This document shows, in pieces, positions 7,005 through 17,936 of a DNA stretch of 64,000 bases. Source of the stretch: Gelidibacter salicanalis (GTDB taxonomy: Bacteria; Bacteroidota; Bacteroidia; Flavobacteriales; Flavobacteriaceae); the NCBI RefSeq assembly GCF_007997285.1, contig NZ_VORX01000008.1:62001-126000 (forward strand), given 5' to 3'. Position numbers and translations under genes: made by a program. Every line of letters begins with the position of its first letter. Position 1 is the first letter of the stretch. The notes under the pieces were generated by a model, which had not been told where the DNA came from, searched no databases, and saw only the letters and a program-made list of their open reading frames with translations.

Positions 7005-10000
7005 TTGCTATTCATCATTTTGGTGCTGATTCTTTCTATTCCACCAGTTCAAACTTTTCTAGGAAAAAAAGTCACGCAGCGTATTAATGACACCTATGGC
7101 ACCCATATTTATATCAATAAAGTCGCCCTACAACTCAACGGCGATGTGGAACTCAAAGGAATTTTCATTGAAGATTTTAAGCAGGATACGTTAATTGGTA
7201 TCAACGAGTTGAATACGTCTATAAGAAGCTATAGAAACCTTATAAGTGGGAAATTAGTTTTTGGGGATATTGATGTTCAGGGTTTAACCTTTAATGTGCG
7301 CACTTATTTAGGGGAAGAGGAGACCAATTTAGACGTGTTTGTAGCGAAATTTGTTCAAGATAATCCGTCCAAAACTAGTGAGTTTCTCTTGTCATCCAGT
7401 GATGTTTCTATTTACAATAGTGTATTTAGAATGATTAATGACAATAAAGAAAACCCAAAACTTCTTGAATTTAACCAACTTAATCTCAATGCTACCAACT
7501 TTTTAATTAATGGCAGTGATGTAAGTGCCCGTATCAATACGCTTACCTTTAGGGACAGTAGGGGCTTGACCATTCAGAATATGGTAACGGACTTTGAGTA
7601 CACCTTAGAGTACATGACTTTTGCCAACCTTTCCATCAAAACACCCAAGTCCTTCCTAAATGGGGAATTAACGTTTAAATACAATCGAGAAGATTTTATA
7701 GACTTTACCAACAAAGTAGAGATTGTTGCCAGTTTTAAAGATTCTGATGTGATGCTGAATGAGCTGAATACCTTTTACAATGAATTTAGTAGTGATGATC
7801 ACGCCACCTTTAATGTCAATCTGACCGGGACCTTGAATGATCTCAATATGAACAATCTCCGACTCAACACCAGCAGTCAAACAAAGATTTATGGTGATAT
7901 CAACTTTAAAAACTTGTTTAATCCGGAAAGCAACTCATTTGTTATGGAGGGTGATTTCAGTAACCTTTCTTCAAATTATTACGATTTAAAATCTTTAATG
8001 CCCAATGTTTTGGGAGCATCTATTCCGAGCGTGTTTTCCAAATTGGGAGGTTTTACGGTATACGGTAGAACAAAAATCACCTCTACAGATATCTTTGCTG
8101 ATTTAAAAATTAATACGGCATTAGGCCATATAGAATCAAAGTTAGATCTCTTGCGTTTTAATGATATTGACAATGCCAGCTACAAAGGAAACATCATTGT
8201 AGAAAACTTTAATATTGGCGAACTTTTAAACGATCCTAAGGTTAAAGAAACCAGTTTTAACGTTGATGTGGACGGGAAGGGTTTTACCCTAGAGAATTTG
8301 AAGACGAACGTTAAAGGTCAGGTTTTTAGCATCAATTACAACAACTACAATTATAAAAATCTTGATGTTGCGGGAAAACTGGGTAACAAGGTGTTTAACG
8401 GTAATTTGGTGTCCCACGACGAGAATTTTAAATTCAGATTTAGTGGCTTAGCAGACCTATCAAAAACGGTAAATTCACTCGATTTTAAAGCAGATGTCGA
8501 ATACGCCAACTTAAAGGAATTGAATTTTGCCCAAAAGGATAGTATGTCGGTTTTTATGGGCACAATCGCCATGGACATGGATGGCTCAAACATTGATGAC
8601 GCTTACGGTAAACTGACGTTTACCAATACCACTTACATTAACGAACACGATTATTACCACTTTGATGATTTTGAGATTGTTTCGCGTTTTGAAGAACGGG
8701 AGCGTATTATAGAAATCAATTCTCCAGATATTGTACAGGGTACCGTTAGTGGTATTTTCAAGTTTAAAGATATTGGAAAATTGGTCGAAAACTCCATAGG
8801 CAGTATTTATACCAATTACATCCCGCATAAAGTGATGTCGGAACAGTACATGAATTTCGATTTTACCATCTATAACAAGATTGTAGAAGTGTTTTATCAT
8901 GATTTGGAACTGGGTAAAAACACCTCTCTTAAAGGACGGATTGAGAGTGATGAAAAGGGTTTCGATTTAAAGTTTAATTCGCCTCAAATAAAATTACTAA
9001 ATTATTTTGCCAATAATATTGAAGTTACTATTGACAATAATAACCCGCTTTATAACACCTTTATAGAAGTCGATTCCATTAATACGAAATTCTATAACAT
9101 TTCAAAATTCAGTCTGATTAATGTGACCGTTAGAGACACCTTATTCATCAAATCTGAGTTTGACGGCGGCACCTTAAATAAAGACCATTTCAATTTAAGT
9201 TTGTTTTACACTATTGACCAAGACAACAAATCAGTAGTTGGATTTAAAAAATCTGATATTCATCTGAAAGACAATAAATGGTTTATCAACGAAGAGAAAA
9301 ATCAATTGAATAAAGTTGCTTTTGACAGAGGATTGAAGGAATTCAACATTTCTGACATCACGTTCAGTCATGAGGATGAAGAAATCCTTTTAGCGGGCGC
9401 GTTGAGGGATTCCACCTATAAAGACATCAAGCTGCGCTTCAATGATGTCAATTTAAATAAGATTACCCCAACCTTAGACAGTCTTTCCTTTGGTGGCATT
9501 GTTAATGGTAATTTAGATGTGCTCCAACAGAACGGGGTGTATGTTCCCAATTCTAACGTTACAATAGATAAATTCAAATTAAATGAATATTTGATTGGTG
9601 ATCTGAAAGCAGATATTGTGGGGAATCAATCCCTTACAAACTATGAAGTCGATTTATTTTTACGGAACGACAACTTGAAATCCTTGCAGGCCGTTGGGAA
9701 TATTGATGTGAGTGCCAATAATTCCAGCATCGATTTAAGTATTGATTTTGATGAATTCGATTTAGAACCCTTAAATGTGTTTGGTGCTGATGTCATCAAC
9801 AAGATTCGCGGGCTGGCCTCTGGACATGTAGAAGTTTCCGGCGAGCTTAAGAAACCACAAATTGAAGGGAAATTAATTTTAGATAACGCAGGGATGGCCA
9901 TCCCGTATTTAAATGTCAATTATGAATTTGATTTTGATACGGAAGTCACCTTAAAAGAACAACGTTTTATCATGAATGACGTGGTGCTAACCGATTCAGA

Positions 10001-11408
10001 ATTCTTCTCAAAAGCCACCTTAAACGGCTATATGTCTCATCAGAACTTCTCAGATTGGAAGCTAGGATTGAATATTGATACCAACCGATTACTGGTTTTA
10101 AATACGGATGATGCTGAAGATGCCTTATATTACGGCACCGCATTTATGAACGGGACCGCCAGTATTTTCGGACCAACGGATCAGTTAGTGATTACCGTGG
10201 ATGGCAGCACCTCAGAAGGCACCGTTTTTAAAATTCCTTTAAACGATGTGGAAAGCTTTGGGGATAACTCTTACATTCATTTTTTAAGTCCTGAGGAAAA
10301 AGCTGCCCGATTACGAGGGGAAGTGATTACGGAAACCCAGGTTAAAGGCCTGGAACTTAAGTTTGATTTAGACGTCAACCAGAATGCAGATATTGAAATT
10401 GTTATCGATAGAAATTCTGGGAGCACCATTCAAGGTAGTGGTGAGGGCAACTTATTATTTGAGATCAACACTAATGGTAAATTCAAAATGTGGGGCGATT
10501 TCTCCGTCTTTAAAGGAATTTACAATTTCTCTTATGGAGGCTTAATTCAAAAAGATTTGGAGGTTGAGCCTGGCGGTAGTATCATTTGGGAAGGTGATGC
10601 CTTAAAAGCTCAAATCAATCTTAAAGCGATTTACAAAACCGAAGCCAATCCGTCCATATTATTGGATAATCCAATTAATAGAAGTATTCCCGTAAATGTA
10701 GAAATTAGTCTGACCGGGCAATTGGAGCAACCAACGCCAGACTTCGCAGTGACTTTTCCCAATGCGAGTTCCACCGTGAGATCAGAATTGGAATACCGTC
10801 TGGAAACCAAGGAAAGTAGAGAAAATCAGGCTTTGTTTTTATTGGCCACCGGATCTTTTGCCAGCGAAATCAGTTTAGGACAACAGGCCTACGGGACTAT
10901 TGCGGACCGTGTGAATAGTCTGTTTAATGGTCTATTGTCCAGTGATGATGATAAACTTAAATTTGGGCTTAATTTTCAAGCAGGGGAACAAACGCCGGAC
11001 TATAGAACCGATGACCGCTTAGGGTTAACTTTAAGCACTAAAATTAGCGACCGCGTACTCTTTAATGGTAAAGTTGGAGTACCCATAGGAGGGGTTAATG
11101 AAACTGTAATTGCTGGCGATGCCGAAATAGAGCTTTTATTGAATGAAGATGGTACATTATCAGCAAAATTCTTTAATCGGGAAAATAACATCCGAAATTT
11201 TGGTGAAGAAATAGGGTACACGCAAGGGGTAGGATTATCCTATAATGTCGAATTTGACACGTTTAGAGAATTACTTCGCATCATCTTTTCGGGCAAGAAT
11301 AAAAAGAAAGAAGATGCTCTTGAGGAAGAAAAAGCAGCCTTGAGAGAAGAAGAGCCACTCGTGGAGTATATCAAAATGAAAGCCAAAGAGGACGAAGACA
11401 ATTTATAA
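7005..11408 (+). CDS. tamB: Translocation and assembly module protein TamB (DUF490 domain)
   Basis: At least 1467 residues: one N-terminal membrane anchor, a long repetitive beta-rich body, and the TamB/DUF490 domain in roughly the last 400 residues, which includes the GNLLFEINTNG and FKGIYNFSYGG segments. TamB-like proteins span the periplasm and move proteins or phospholipids to the outer membrane. The TTG at 7005 is the only standard start after the stop at 6942, but it cuts into the membrane helix. The codons at 6945-7004 encode a natural-looking basic stretch (LLKRIKKLLKIASKIVAIILL) leading into that helix. The true start is probably upstream at a non-standard codon. Confidence 0.88.
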   Translation: MLFIILVLILSIPPVQTFLGKKVTQRINDTYGTHIYINKVALQLNGDVELKGIFIEDFKQDTLIGINELNTSIRSYRNLISGKLVFGDIDVQGLTFNVRTYLGEEETNLDVFVAKFVQDNPSKTSEFLLSSSDVSIYNSVFRMINDNKENPKLLEFNQLNLNATNFLINGSDVSARINTLTFRDSRGLTIQNMVTDFEYTLEYMTFANLSIKTPKSFLNGELTFKYNREDFIDFTNKVEIVASFKDSDVMLNELNTFYNEFSSDDHATFNVNLTGTLNDLNMNNLRLNTSSQTKIYGDINFKNLFNPESNSFVMEGDFSNLSSNYYDLKSLMPNVLGASIPSVFSKLGGFTVYGRTKITSTDIFADLKINTALGHIESKLDLLRFNDIDNASYKGNIIVENFNIGELLNDPKVKETSFNVDVDGKGFTLENLKTNVKGQVFSINYNNYNYKNLDVAGKLGNKVFNGNLVSHDENFKFRFSGLADLSKTVNSLDFKADVEYANLKELNFAQKDSMSVFMGTIAMDMDGSNIDDAYGKLTFTNTTYINEHDYYHFDDFEIVSRFEERERIIEINSPDIVQGTVSGIFKFKDIGKLVENSIGSIYTNYIPHKVMSEQYMNFDFTIYNKIVEVFYHDLELGKNTSLKGRIESDEKGFDLKFNSPQIKLLNYFANNIEVTIDNNNPLYNTFIEVDSINTKFYNISKFSLINVTVRDTLFIKSEFDGGTLNKDHFNLSLFYTIDQDNKSVVGFKKSDIHLKDNKWFINEEKNQLNKVAFDRGLKEFNISDITFSHEDEEILLAGALRDSTYKDIKLRFNDVNLNKITPTLDSLSFGGIVNGNLDVLQQNGVYVPNSNVTIDKFKLNEYLIGDLKADIVGNQSLTNYEVDLFLRNDNLKSLQAVGNIDVSANNSSIDLSIDFDEFDLEPLNVFGADVINKIRGLASGHVEVSGELKKPQIEGKLILDNAGMAIPYLNVNYEFDFDTEVTLKEQRFIMNDVVLTDSEFFSKATLNGYMSHQNFSDWKLGLNIDTNRLLVLNTDDAEDALYYGTAFMNGTASIFGPTDQLVITVDGSTSEGTVFKIPLNDVESFGDNSYIHFLSPEEKAARLRGEVITETQVKGLELKFDLDVNQNADIEIVIDRNSGSTIQGSGEGNLLFEINTNGKFKMWGDFSVFKGIYNFSYGGLIQKDLEVEPGGSIIWEGDALKAQINLKAIYKTEANPSILLDNPINRSIPVNVEISLTGQLEQPTPDFAVTFPNASSTVRSELEYRLETKESRENQALFLLATGSFASEISLGQQAYGTIADRVNSLFNGLLSSDDDKLKFGLNFQAGEQTPDYRTDDRLGLTLSTKISDRVLFNGKVGVPIGGVNETVIAGDAEIELLLNEDGTLSAKFFNRENNIRNFGEEIGYTQGVGLSYNVEFDTFRELLRIIFSGKNKKKEDALEEEKAALREEEPLVEYIKMKAKEDEDNL

Positions 11409-11544
11409 CGGTCCGATTTTAACAACAATTTGCAGATAGTTATTAACGAAAACGATTGAATTTAAGTCCACTACTCAAAATATGATAAATGCTACCTTTA
11501 TTATAATATATGTTTAGTAGTTTTACTTTCCTAACAAAAAATAA

Positions 11545-12531
11545 ATGTCAAACAGTATAAAAAAAATTGGGGTGATGACTTCTGGAGGCGATTCTCCGGG
11601 AATGAATGCAGCCATTCGTTCCGTAGTCCGAACCTGTGCATATCATAATGTCAAATGTGTGGGAATTTATCGCGGCTATGAAGGTGTTATGGATGGCGAT
11701 TTTAAGGATATGGACGCACGTAGCGTAAAAGATATTGTCAATAAAGGCGGTACCATATTAAAATCAGCGCGTTCTAAAGATTTCAGAACACCGGAAGGAC
11801 GCAAAATTGCCCATCAAAAATTAAAGAATGCAGGAGTAGATGCACTTGTGGTTATTGGTGGAGATGGGTCGTTTAATGGCGGACTGATTTTTAACCAAGA
11901 ATTCGATTTTCCAGTTATTGGAATTCCAGGTACGATTGATAATGATATCTTTGGCACCTCTCACACCTTAGGTTTTGATACGGCTCTAAACACCGTAGTA
12001 GAATGTATTGATAAAATTAGAGATACCGCCAGTTCACATAACCGCTTATTTTTTGTAGAAGTTATGGGGCGTGACGTGGGTCATATTGCATTAAATGCAG
12101 GCATTGGAGCAGGAGCAGAGGAGATTTTAATTCCGGAAGAAAATCTAGGACTGGAACGTTTGTTGGAATCCCTCCAACGCAGTAAGCGCTCAGGGAAATC
12201 ATCAAGTATTGTGGTGGTTGCTGAAGGTGACAAAATTGGTAAAAATGTTTTTGAATTGAAAGATTACGTTGAAACCAATTTAGACGAATACGACGTGAGA
12301 GTTTCAGTATTAGGTCATATGCAGCGTGGTGGTCCTCCATCGTGTTTTGATAGGGTGTTGGCGAGTAGAATGGGCGTTAAAGCTGTAGAGAGTTTGCTGG
12401 AAGGAAAATCCAGTGTTATGGTGGGTCTTAGTGACGGTAAAATGATCTTAACCCCATTAGAGCAAGCAGTTAAAGGAAAATCACAAATAAATAGAGAGTT
12501 ATTGCGCGTTTCAGAAATTATGTCTACTTAA
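11545..12531 (+). CDS. pfkA: ATP-dependent 6-phosphofructokinase
   Basis: 328 residues, typical bacterial PfkA length. It carries the ATP site GGDSPG at 14-19, GGDGS at 105-109, and the catalytic PGTIDND at 128-134. The Gly in GGDGS, rather than Asp, points to ATP rather than pyrophosphate as donor, a known family rule. PfkA phosphorylates fructose 6-phosphate in glycolysis. It is followed 84 bases later by gapA on the same strand, forming a glycolytic pair. Confidence 0.95.
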   Translation: MSNSIKKIGVMTSGGDSPGMNAAIRSVVRTCAYHNVKCVGIYRGYEGVMDGDFKDMDARSVKDIVNKGGTILKSARSKDFRTPEGRKIAHQKLKNAGVDALVVIGGDGSFNGGLIFNQEFDFPVIGIPGTIDNDIFGTSHTLGFDTALNTVVECIDKIRDTASSHNRLFFVEVMGRDVGHIALNAGIGAGAEEILIPEENLGLERLLESLQRSKRSGKSSSIVVVAEGDKIGKNVFELKDYVETNLDEYDVRVSVLGHMQRGGPPSCFDRVLASRMGVKAVESLLEGKSSVMVGLSDGKMILTPLEQAVKGKSQINRELLRVSEIMST

Positions 12532-12585
12532 TTTAAGACAATTTATAACGGGTCAATTTATAATTTGCCTGGCGCAATCACATAA

Positions 12586-13617
<1,032 letters not shown>

Positions 13618-13627
13618 CTAACTCACT

Positions 13628-13679
13628 AAAATCCGTATAAGATTTGCTTTTATTGTGTAGCTTAACTTATACGGATTTT
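13628..13679 (+). terminator. Hairpin terminator after gapA
   Basis: A perfect 14-base inverted repeat, AAAATCCGTATAAG at 13628-13641 and its complement at 13666-13679, with a 24-base loop and a pyrimidine-rich tail (TCTTATTC). It starts ten bases after the gapA stop. Confidence 0.75.
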
Positions 13680-13695
13680 CTTATTCTATACACAT

Positions 13696-14559
13696 ATGAT
13701 ATTAATAGTTGACAGTGGTTCTACAAAATGCGATTGGATTTCAGTAGACAGTAGTGGCAAACAAATTCAGGAAAAAATTCGCACCAGTGGTCTGAATCCT
13801 GAAATTCTAAAAGAAAAAAAACTCTACAAAATCATTCGCAAAAGTGAAGAGTTGATGATGAACAAACGCGACGTCACCCATATTTTCTTTTATGGTGCCG
13901 GATGCGGAACTGAAAATCCGAGACTCCTTTTAAAACGTGTTTTGGAAGATATTTTCATCCACGCCCAAGTTGAGGTTACTGAAGACACCATGGCGGCCGT
14001 AAGAGCAACCTTAAATCATGATGATGAAGCAGCGATTGTCTGTATATTAGGAACGGGATCCAACTGTAGTTACTACGATGGTTCAGCTATAGACCAACGC
14101 GTACAATCCTTAGGTTACACCTTAATGGATGACGCTTCTGGCAATTATTACGGCAAACAAATGATACGTGACTTTTATTTTAATCATATGCCGGAAACAA
14201 TTAAAGTTTCTTTCGCGGATAAATTTAATATGGATGCGGATTATATCAAATACAACCTGTACAAAAATCCAAGCCCAAACGCTTATCTCGCCAGTTTTGC
14301 AGAATTTATGTTCTTGAATATCGATTCAACATACATTCAAGAAATGATTAAGGAGGGTATTCGTCTTTTTACCAAAAACATGATTTTTCAGTATAAGGAA
14401 GAAATTAAAACCGCCCCGGTACATTTTGCCGGTTCAATTGCCTTTTTTGCTAAAAAGCAAATTAAAGAGGTCGCTGAGGAAATGGGCTTTACCACAGGAA
14501 ATTTTGTGCGTCGACCTATTGAAGGTTTAGTCGCATATCACACTAAAAAACTGAACTAA
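13696..14559 (+). CDS. N-acetylglucosamine kinase-like BadF/BadG-type ATPase
   Basis: 287 residues of the ASKHA ATPase fold. It carries phosphate-1 LIVDSGSTKCDW at the N-terminus, a second block CILGTGSNCSYYDG with the Gly-rich phosphate loop, and an adenosine-type VHFAGSIAFF block near the C-terminus. Flavobacterial members are annotated as N-acetylglucosamine kinases; related proteins phosphorylate GlcNAc or MurNAc from cell-wall turnover. It stands between gapA and a bidirectional terminator. The NagZ-type fusion at 25898 could supply its sugar, which is an inference. Confidence 0.8.
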   Translation: MILIVDSGSTKCDWISVDSSGKQIQEKIRTSGLNPEILKEKKLYKIIRKSEELMMNKRDVTHIFFYGAGCGTENPRLLLKRVLEDIFIHAQVEVTEDTMAAVRATLNHDDEAAIVCILGTGSNCSYYDGSAIDQRVQSLGYTLMDDASGNYYGKQMIRDFYFNHMPETIKVSFADKFNMDADYIKYNLYKNPSPNAYLASFAEFMFLNIDSTYIQEMIKEGIRLFTKNMIFQYKEEIKTAPVHFAGSIAFFAKKQIKEVAEEMGFTTGNFVRRPIEGLVAYHTKKLN

Positions 14560-14591
14560 TTATTGAGTTTCATTAAAAGTGAAAAAAACAT

Positions 14592-14622
14592 AAAGCAGTG
14601 TTCCGAATGGGGACACTGCTTT
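14592..14622. terminator. Bidirectional hairpin terminator between the amino-sugar kinase gene and ridA
   Basis: Arms AAAGCAGTGT (14592-14601) and ACACTGCTTT (14613-14622) are exact complements. A run of T follows on the plus strand and a run of A precedes on the left, so it can stop both convergent genes. Confidence 0.8.
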
Positions 14623-14647
14623 TTTTATAGTTTTGATTCTGTAATAT

Positions 14648-15028
14648 TTACTTTACAGCAATCATGCTAATTTCAACATTCACAAATTTTGGCAGGTTCG
14701 CCACTTCTACTGTTTCTCTTGCCGGTGCGGTTTCTGAATTAAAATAAGTGCCATATACGTCGTTGATCTGACCAAAGTTGTTCATGTCACTTATAAAAAT
14801 AGAGGATTTAATCACGTTTTCAAAAGTCATATCCGCAGCTTGCAAAACAGCTTTTAAATTCTCCATCACCTGCTTGGTTTCGCTAGCGATAGTGTCCAGA
14901 ACCAACTCATTGGTTGTCGGATCAAAAGCGATCTGTCCTGAAGTATATAAGGTATTCCCAGTTAAAACTGCTTGGTTGTAAGGACCGATAGGCGCAGGAG
15001 CATGAGGTGTATTGATGATTTTTTTCAT
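14648..15028 (-). CDS. RidA-family enamine/imine deaminase
   Basis: 126 residues, the usual RidA size. Family features are APIGPYNQAV near residue 12, LYTSGQIAFDP, PARETVEVANLP with the substrate-binding Arg, and the C-terminal VEISMIA. RidA proteins hydrolyse reactive 2-aminoacrylate-type enamines made by PLP enzymes, protecting them from damage. The gene is convergent with the amino-sugar kinase across a strong terminator and lies downstream of lptD on the same strand. It has its own -7 box at 15085-15092. Confidence 0.9.
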   Translation of the reverse strand: MKKIINTPHAPAPIGPYNQAVLTGNTLYTSGQIAFDPTTNELVLDTIASETKQVMENLKAVLQAADMTFENVIKSSIFISDMNNFGQINDVYGTYFNSETAPARETVEVANLPKFVNVEISMIAVK

Positions 15029-15084
15029 AATGACTATATTTTATAAGTTCTTAGATGCAATATAATGCATGCACTGTGCTTTTA

Positions 15085-15092
15085 CAAAGTTA
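15085..15092 (-). promoter_or_regulatory. -7 promoter box for ridA
   Basis: Minus-strand TAACTTTG, an exact TAnnTTTG, overlapping the last codon region of lptD and 57 bases from the ridA ATG. Confidence 0.35.
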
Positions 15093-17849
15093 CAAACGTT
15101 GGTCTGGTTCGCGGCGTTTATCGTATTTAATATCCTTTAATAAACTTGATTTAATACCGATAAAGAAGTTCCAAGAACTACGCTCACTAAAAGGGATCCA
15201 GCTAAAATTCATACGCCAGCTCATTAAGTCCCGCTCAAAACGCAATTGGGTATAGGTGAATCCTTGATTTTTAAAATCGTAACCTGAAGAGACTCCCACC
15301 GTCCAACGTGGTGACAAGTCAACATCGCCTGAAAACATAAGGGAATTGGAAGAAATTTCGTTCTGTCTGGTGTTGTTGGAATAGTTAACAGCATAGGCAA
15401 TCCGTAAACTCCAAGGAATGGAAAAATTATAAAATTCAGATGCTACTTCGTCCTTCTCATCCATTTCATCACCTAAACGATCATCAGAAAAGTCTTGAGG
15501 CTTCCCGAACAGATCATCCGCGCGACCTCCACTTCTAATCGATTCGTCAATGGCGCGCTGATCCGGTTCTTCCTTGCCTGAAAAACTGGTGCTGCTCAAG
15601 CTGTAGCTCAAATTCATGCTGGCAGAGGTCATACGGAACAAGCTACCACCATTTGTGATGTTGTATTGATCCACCCGACGGTTGTTGTTATCTAAGGCAT
15701 ACGGATCTAAAGTCATTCCAAAATTGACGCTCATTTTATTGTCAAAAAACTGCGTTCCTCCAGACACCCTGACTGGGCTCCATTGTAATGAATCGCCCGC
15801 AAAATTATAGGAGGTCGAAAAGTTGAGGTTGTTTAATAAAATAATTTTTTTAGGTTCGGTTTTTGTCGAATCGCGGTCTCTTACTTTTGCTTCAATATTG
15901 TTTCCTAAACTCAAGCCTAAGGAACTTGAAAAACTCTTGTTTGGCGCTCCGTAAAGTGATTCTTCAAATCGGCTGTATTCTGCTCTGGTAATATCGCCAT
16001 TAGCGGTAATATAATCGAACGAATCATAATATTCGTCAAAAGAGGGATTGATGTTATAACTGATGGAAGGCCTCATAATATGTCTGATGGCCTTGATTTT
16101 GGTGTCTTTCCCTTTTTTGTCCAAATTGAACATCCCATAAACCGTGGTTCCTACACTGGTGCTAAAATTATAGGTTCTAAAACTGTCAAACCCAGATAAA
16201 TCTTCAGTTAAAACCTCATTGGCTTCTTGGTCGTAATATTTACGAACGGTGTTTAACGTCCAATTTTCTTCAAAATTAGTATTGGCACTCACACTAAAGT
16301 ATTTGAACACCTTAAAGTTGGTAGAGAGCGGAATCGTTTGTTGTAAACCAATACGGGCATCATCAAACATTTCCTTTTTAAAGAACAGTGAATCGTTAGT
16401 ACTGATCCGGTTTTGGGCGTTGATGTTATATTGAAAGTTGATATTATCAATTAAACCTTTTTTGGTGCCCACTTTAGGCGCGAAGGGGAACACTCTACTC
16501 ACACTTCCTTGAAAGGTAGGCAAAGTCATGTCTATTTGCTGGGTACGGGTATTTTGGGAGTGGGTGGCGGTAACGCTCATGTTCACTTGCGGCTCTCCAG
16601 TAAAAGACTTGGCATAGGAAACGGAAGAGGACAGGGTGTTGTTTAAAAAATTAGAAGCGTTAATCTGGTTCACAGACTCCTGATAATATTTACTGCTTCC
16701 TAAGTTGACGGACGCAGAAAAACGGGAGCTGGGATTCGCTTTGGAATCTTGGGAATGTGACCATCGCAAATTGTAAATTGACGATTTTGAATAGTCTGGA
16801 AATCCGCGTTCGCTATTGATTAGATTTTCATATCTGAACCCAAAGTTTCCTCTAAATTTATAACGTATAGCGTAACTGCTCTCCGTTCTAAAACCGTAAC
16901 TACCATTCGTATAATAATCGGCATAGGCCGCCAAATCTACATAATCACTAATGGCAAAATAGTAACCTCCATTTTGTAAATTGTACCCACGCCTGCTATC
17001 CTGTCCAAAACTAGGGAAGAGGATGCCTGAGGTTTGTTTCTTGGTCAACGGAAAATAGGCAAAAGGCAATCCAATGGGCGTTGGCACATTATAGATGTAC
17101 ATATTGGTCAAGCCCGTCACTACTTTTTTGTTAGGAACAATTTTGGCCTTTCGCATCAAAAAATAAAATTCCGGATCTTCCTCATTTTCTGAAGTCGTAA
17201 ATTTTCCACGATTGATAAAATAGACGGAGTCGTTTTCCTTTTTGGTGATATCGGCGATAATGTAACCACCACTTTGTTCGGTTCTCGAATTAAAGATTAA
17301 GGCTTTTTTGGTTTCTGTATTAAAGATGATGGAATCAGGTTCTACCAAATTCGCCCCTTGTTTAAAAGTTGGCGCCTGAGAATACACCCCTGCAGAATCT
17401 TTTAAACGACCGGCATAAACCAAATTTTTATTATGATCTATGACAATGATGCCTGATTTGATGGCCATGTCCTGGTAATTGACTTCAGCCTGATCATATA
17501 AGGTGGTCTGTTTCAGCTTCTGATTAAGGGTAACATAGCCTAGCGCCTTGTAATTAACCACATCGGTTAAGAATTCTTTTTTCTTAGGAAGTGTATCTTG
17601 TACTATGGAATCCGTTTCTTTAAGATTGGCCGTGGGTTTTAGTAAAGAATCAACATCTATAGTCACCCTCATAGAATCTTTTTCTGTTTTTGGAAGGATC
17701 GGTGTTTGTGTTTTAGGAATATCTTGAGCGAACCCCAAAGTGTTAACAAACACTGTAAAACTCAGAAAAAAAAGAATATGAAAGCTATTTGTATGCAATG
17801 CTTTTAAGTGTATTTTTGTAAAAGTATGGCTCGGTTTTTGAAAAGTCAA
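15090..17849 (-). CDS. LPS-assembly outer-membrane protein LptD-like
   Basis: About 919 residues. A signal peptide (hydrophobic ILFFLSFTVFVNTLGF, cut near FAQ-D, residue 42) is followed by an OstA-type N-terminal domain. That domain has YQDMAIKSGIIVID, the metabolite-like NLVYAGRL and YIYNVPTPIGLPFAYFP. Then comes a long beta-barrel rich in alternating aromatic strands. LptD inserts LPS into the outer leaflet. The start is a TTG at 17849; a second TTG at 17798 would give a more standard signal peptide, and I cannot decide between them. It is divergent from an amidase gene, in a block with mlaD. Confidence 0.84.
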   Translation of the reverse strand: MTFQKPSHTFTKIHLKALHTNSFHILFFLSFTVFVNTLGFAQDIPKTQTPILPKTEKDSMRVTIDVDSLLKPTANLKETDSIVQDTLPKKKEFLTDVVNYKALGYVTLNQKLKQTTLYDQAEVNYQDMAIKSGIIVIDHNKNLVYAGRLKDSAGVYSQAPTFKQGANLVEPDSIIFNTETKKALIFNSRTEQSGGYIIADITKKENDSVYFINRGKFTTSENEEDPEFYFLMRKAKIVPNKKVVTGLTNMYIYNVPTPIGLPFAYFPLTKKQTSGILFPSFGQDSRRGYNLQNGGYYFAISDYVDLAAYADYYTNGSYGFRTESSYAIRYKFRGNFGFRYENLINSERGFPDYSKSSIYNLRWSHSQDSKANPSSRFSASVNLGSSKYYQESVNQINASNFLNNTLSSSVSYAKSFTGEPQVNMSVTATHSQNTRTQQIDMTLPTFQGSVSRVFPFAPKVGTKKGLIDNINFQYNINAQNRISTNDSLFFKKEMFDDARIGLQQTIPLSTNFKVFKYFSVSANTNFEENWTLNTVRKYYDQEANEVLTEDLSGFDSFRTYNFSTSVGTTVYGMFNLDKKGKDTKIKAIRHIMRPSISYNINPSFDEYYDSFDYITANGDITRAEYSRFEESLYGAPNKSFSSSLGLSLGNNIEAKVRDRDSTKTEPKKIILLNNLNFSTSYNFAGDSLQWSPVRVSGGTQFFDNKMSVNFGMTLDPYALDNNNRRVDQYNITNGGSLFRMTSASMNLSYSLSSTSFSGKEEPDQRAIDESIRSGGRADDLFGKPQDFSDDRLGDEMDEKDEVASEFYNFSIPWSLRIAYAVNYSNNTRQNEISSNSLMFSGDVDLSPRWTVGVSSGYDFKNQGFTYTQLRFERDLMSWRMNFSWIPFSERSSWNFFIGIKSSLLKDIKYDKRREPDQRL

Positions 17850-17936
17850 AATTACATATATTTTTTTGTGATTAATTATTATTCATTTAAAATTTAAAAT
17901 TAAAATAACCCGAGTTTTTTATTCGTTTAGACCTTT

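Noticed and set aside
12560-12585. A promoter in front of gapA
   Set aside because: TATAATTTG has three rather than two bases between TA and TTTG, and no -33 element, so I do not call it.
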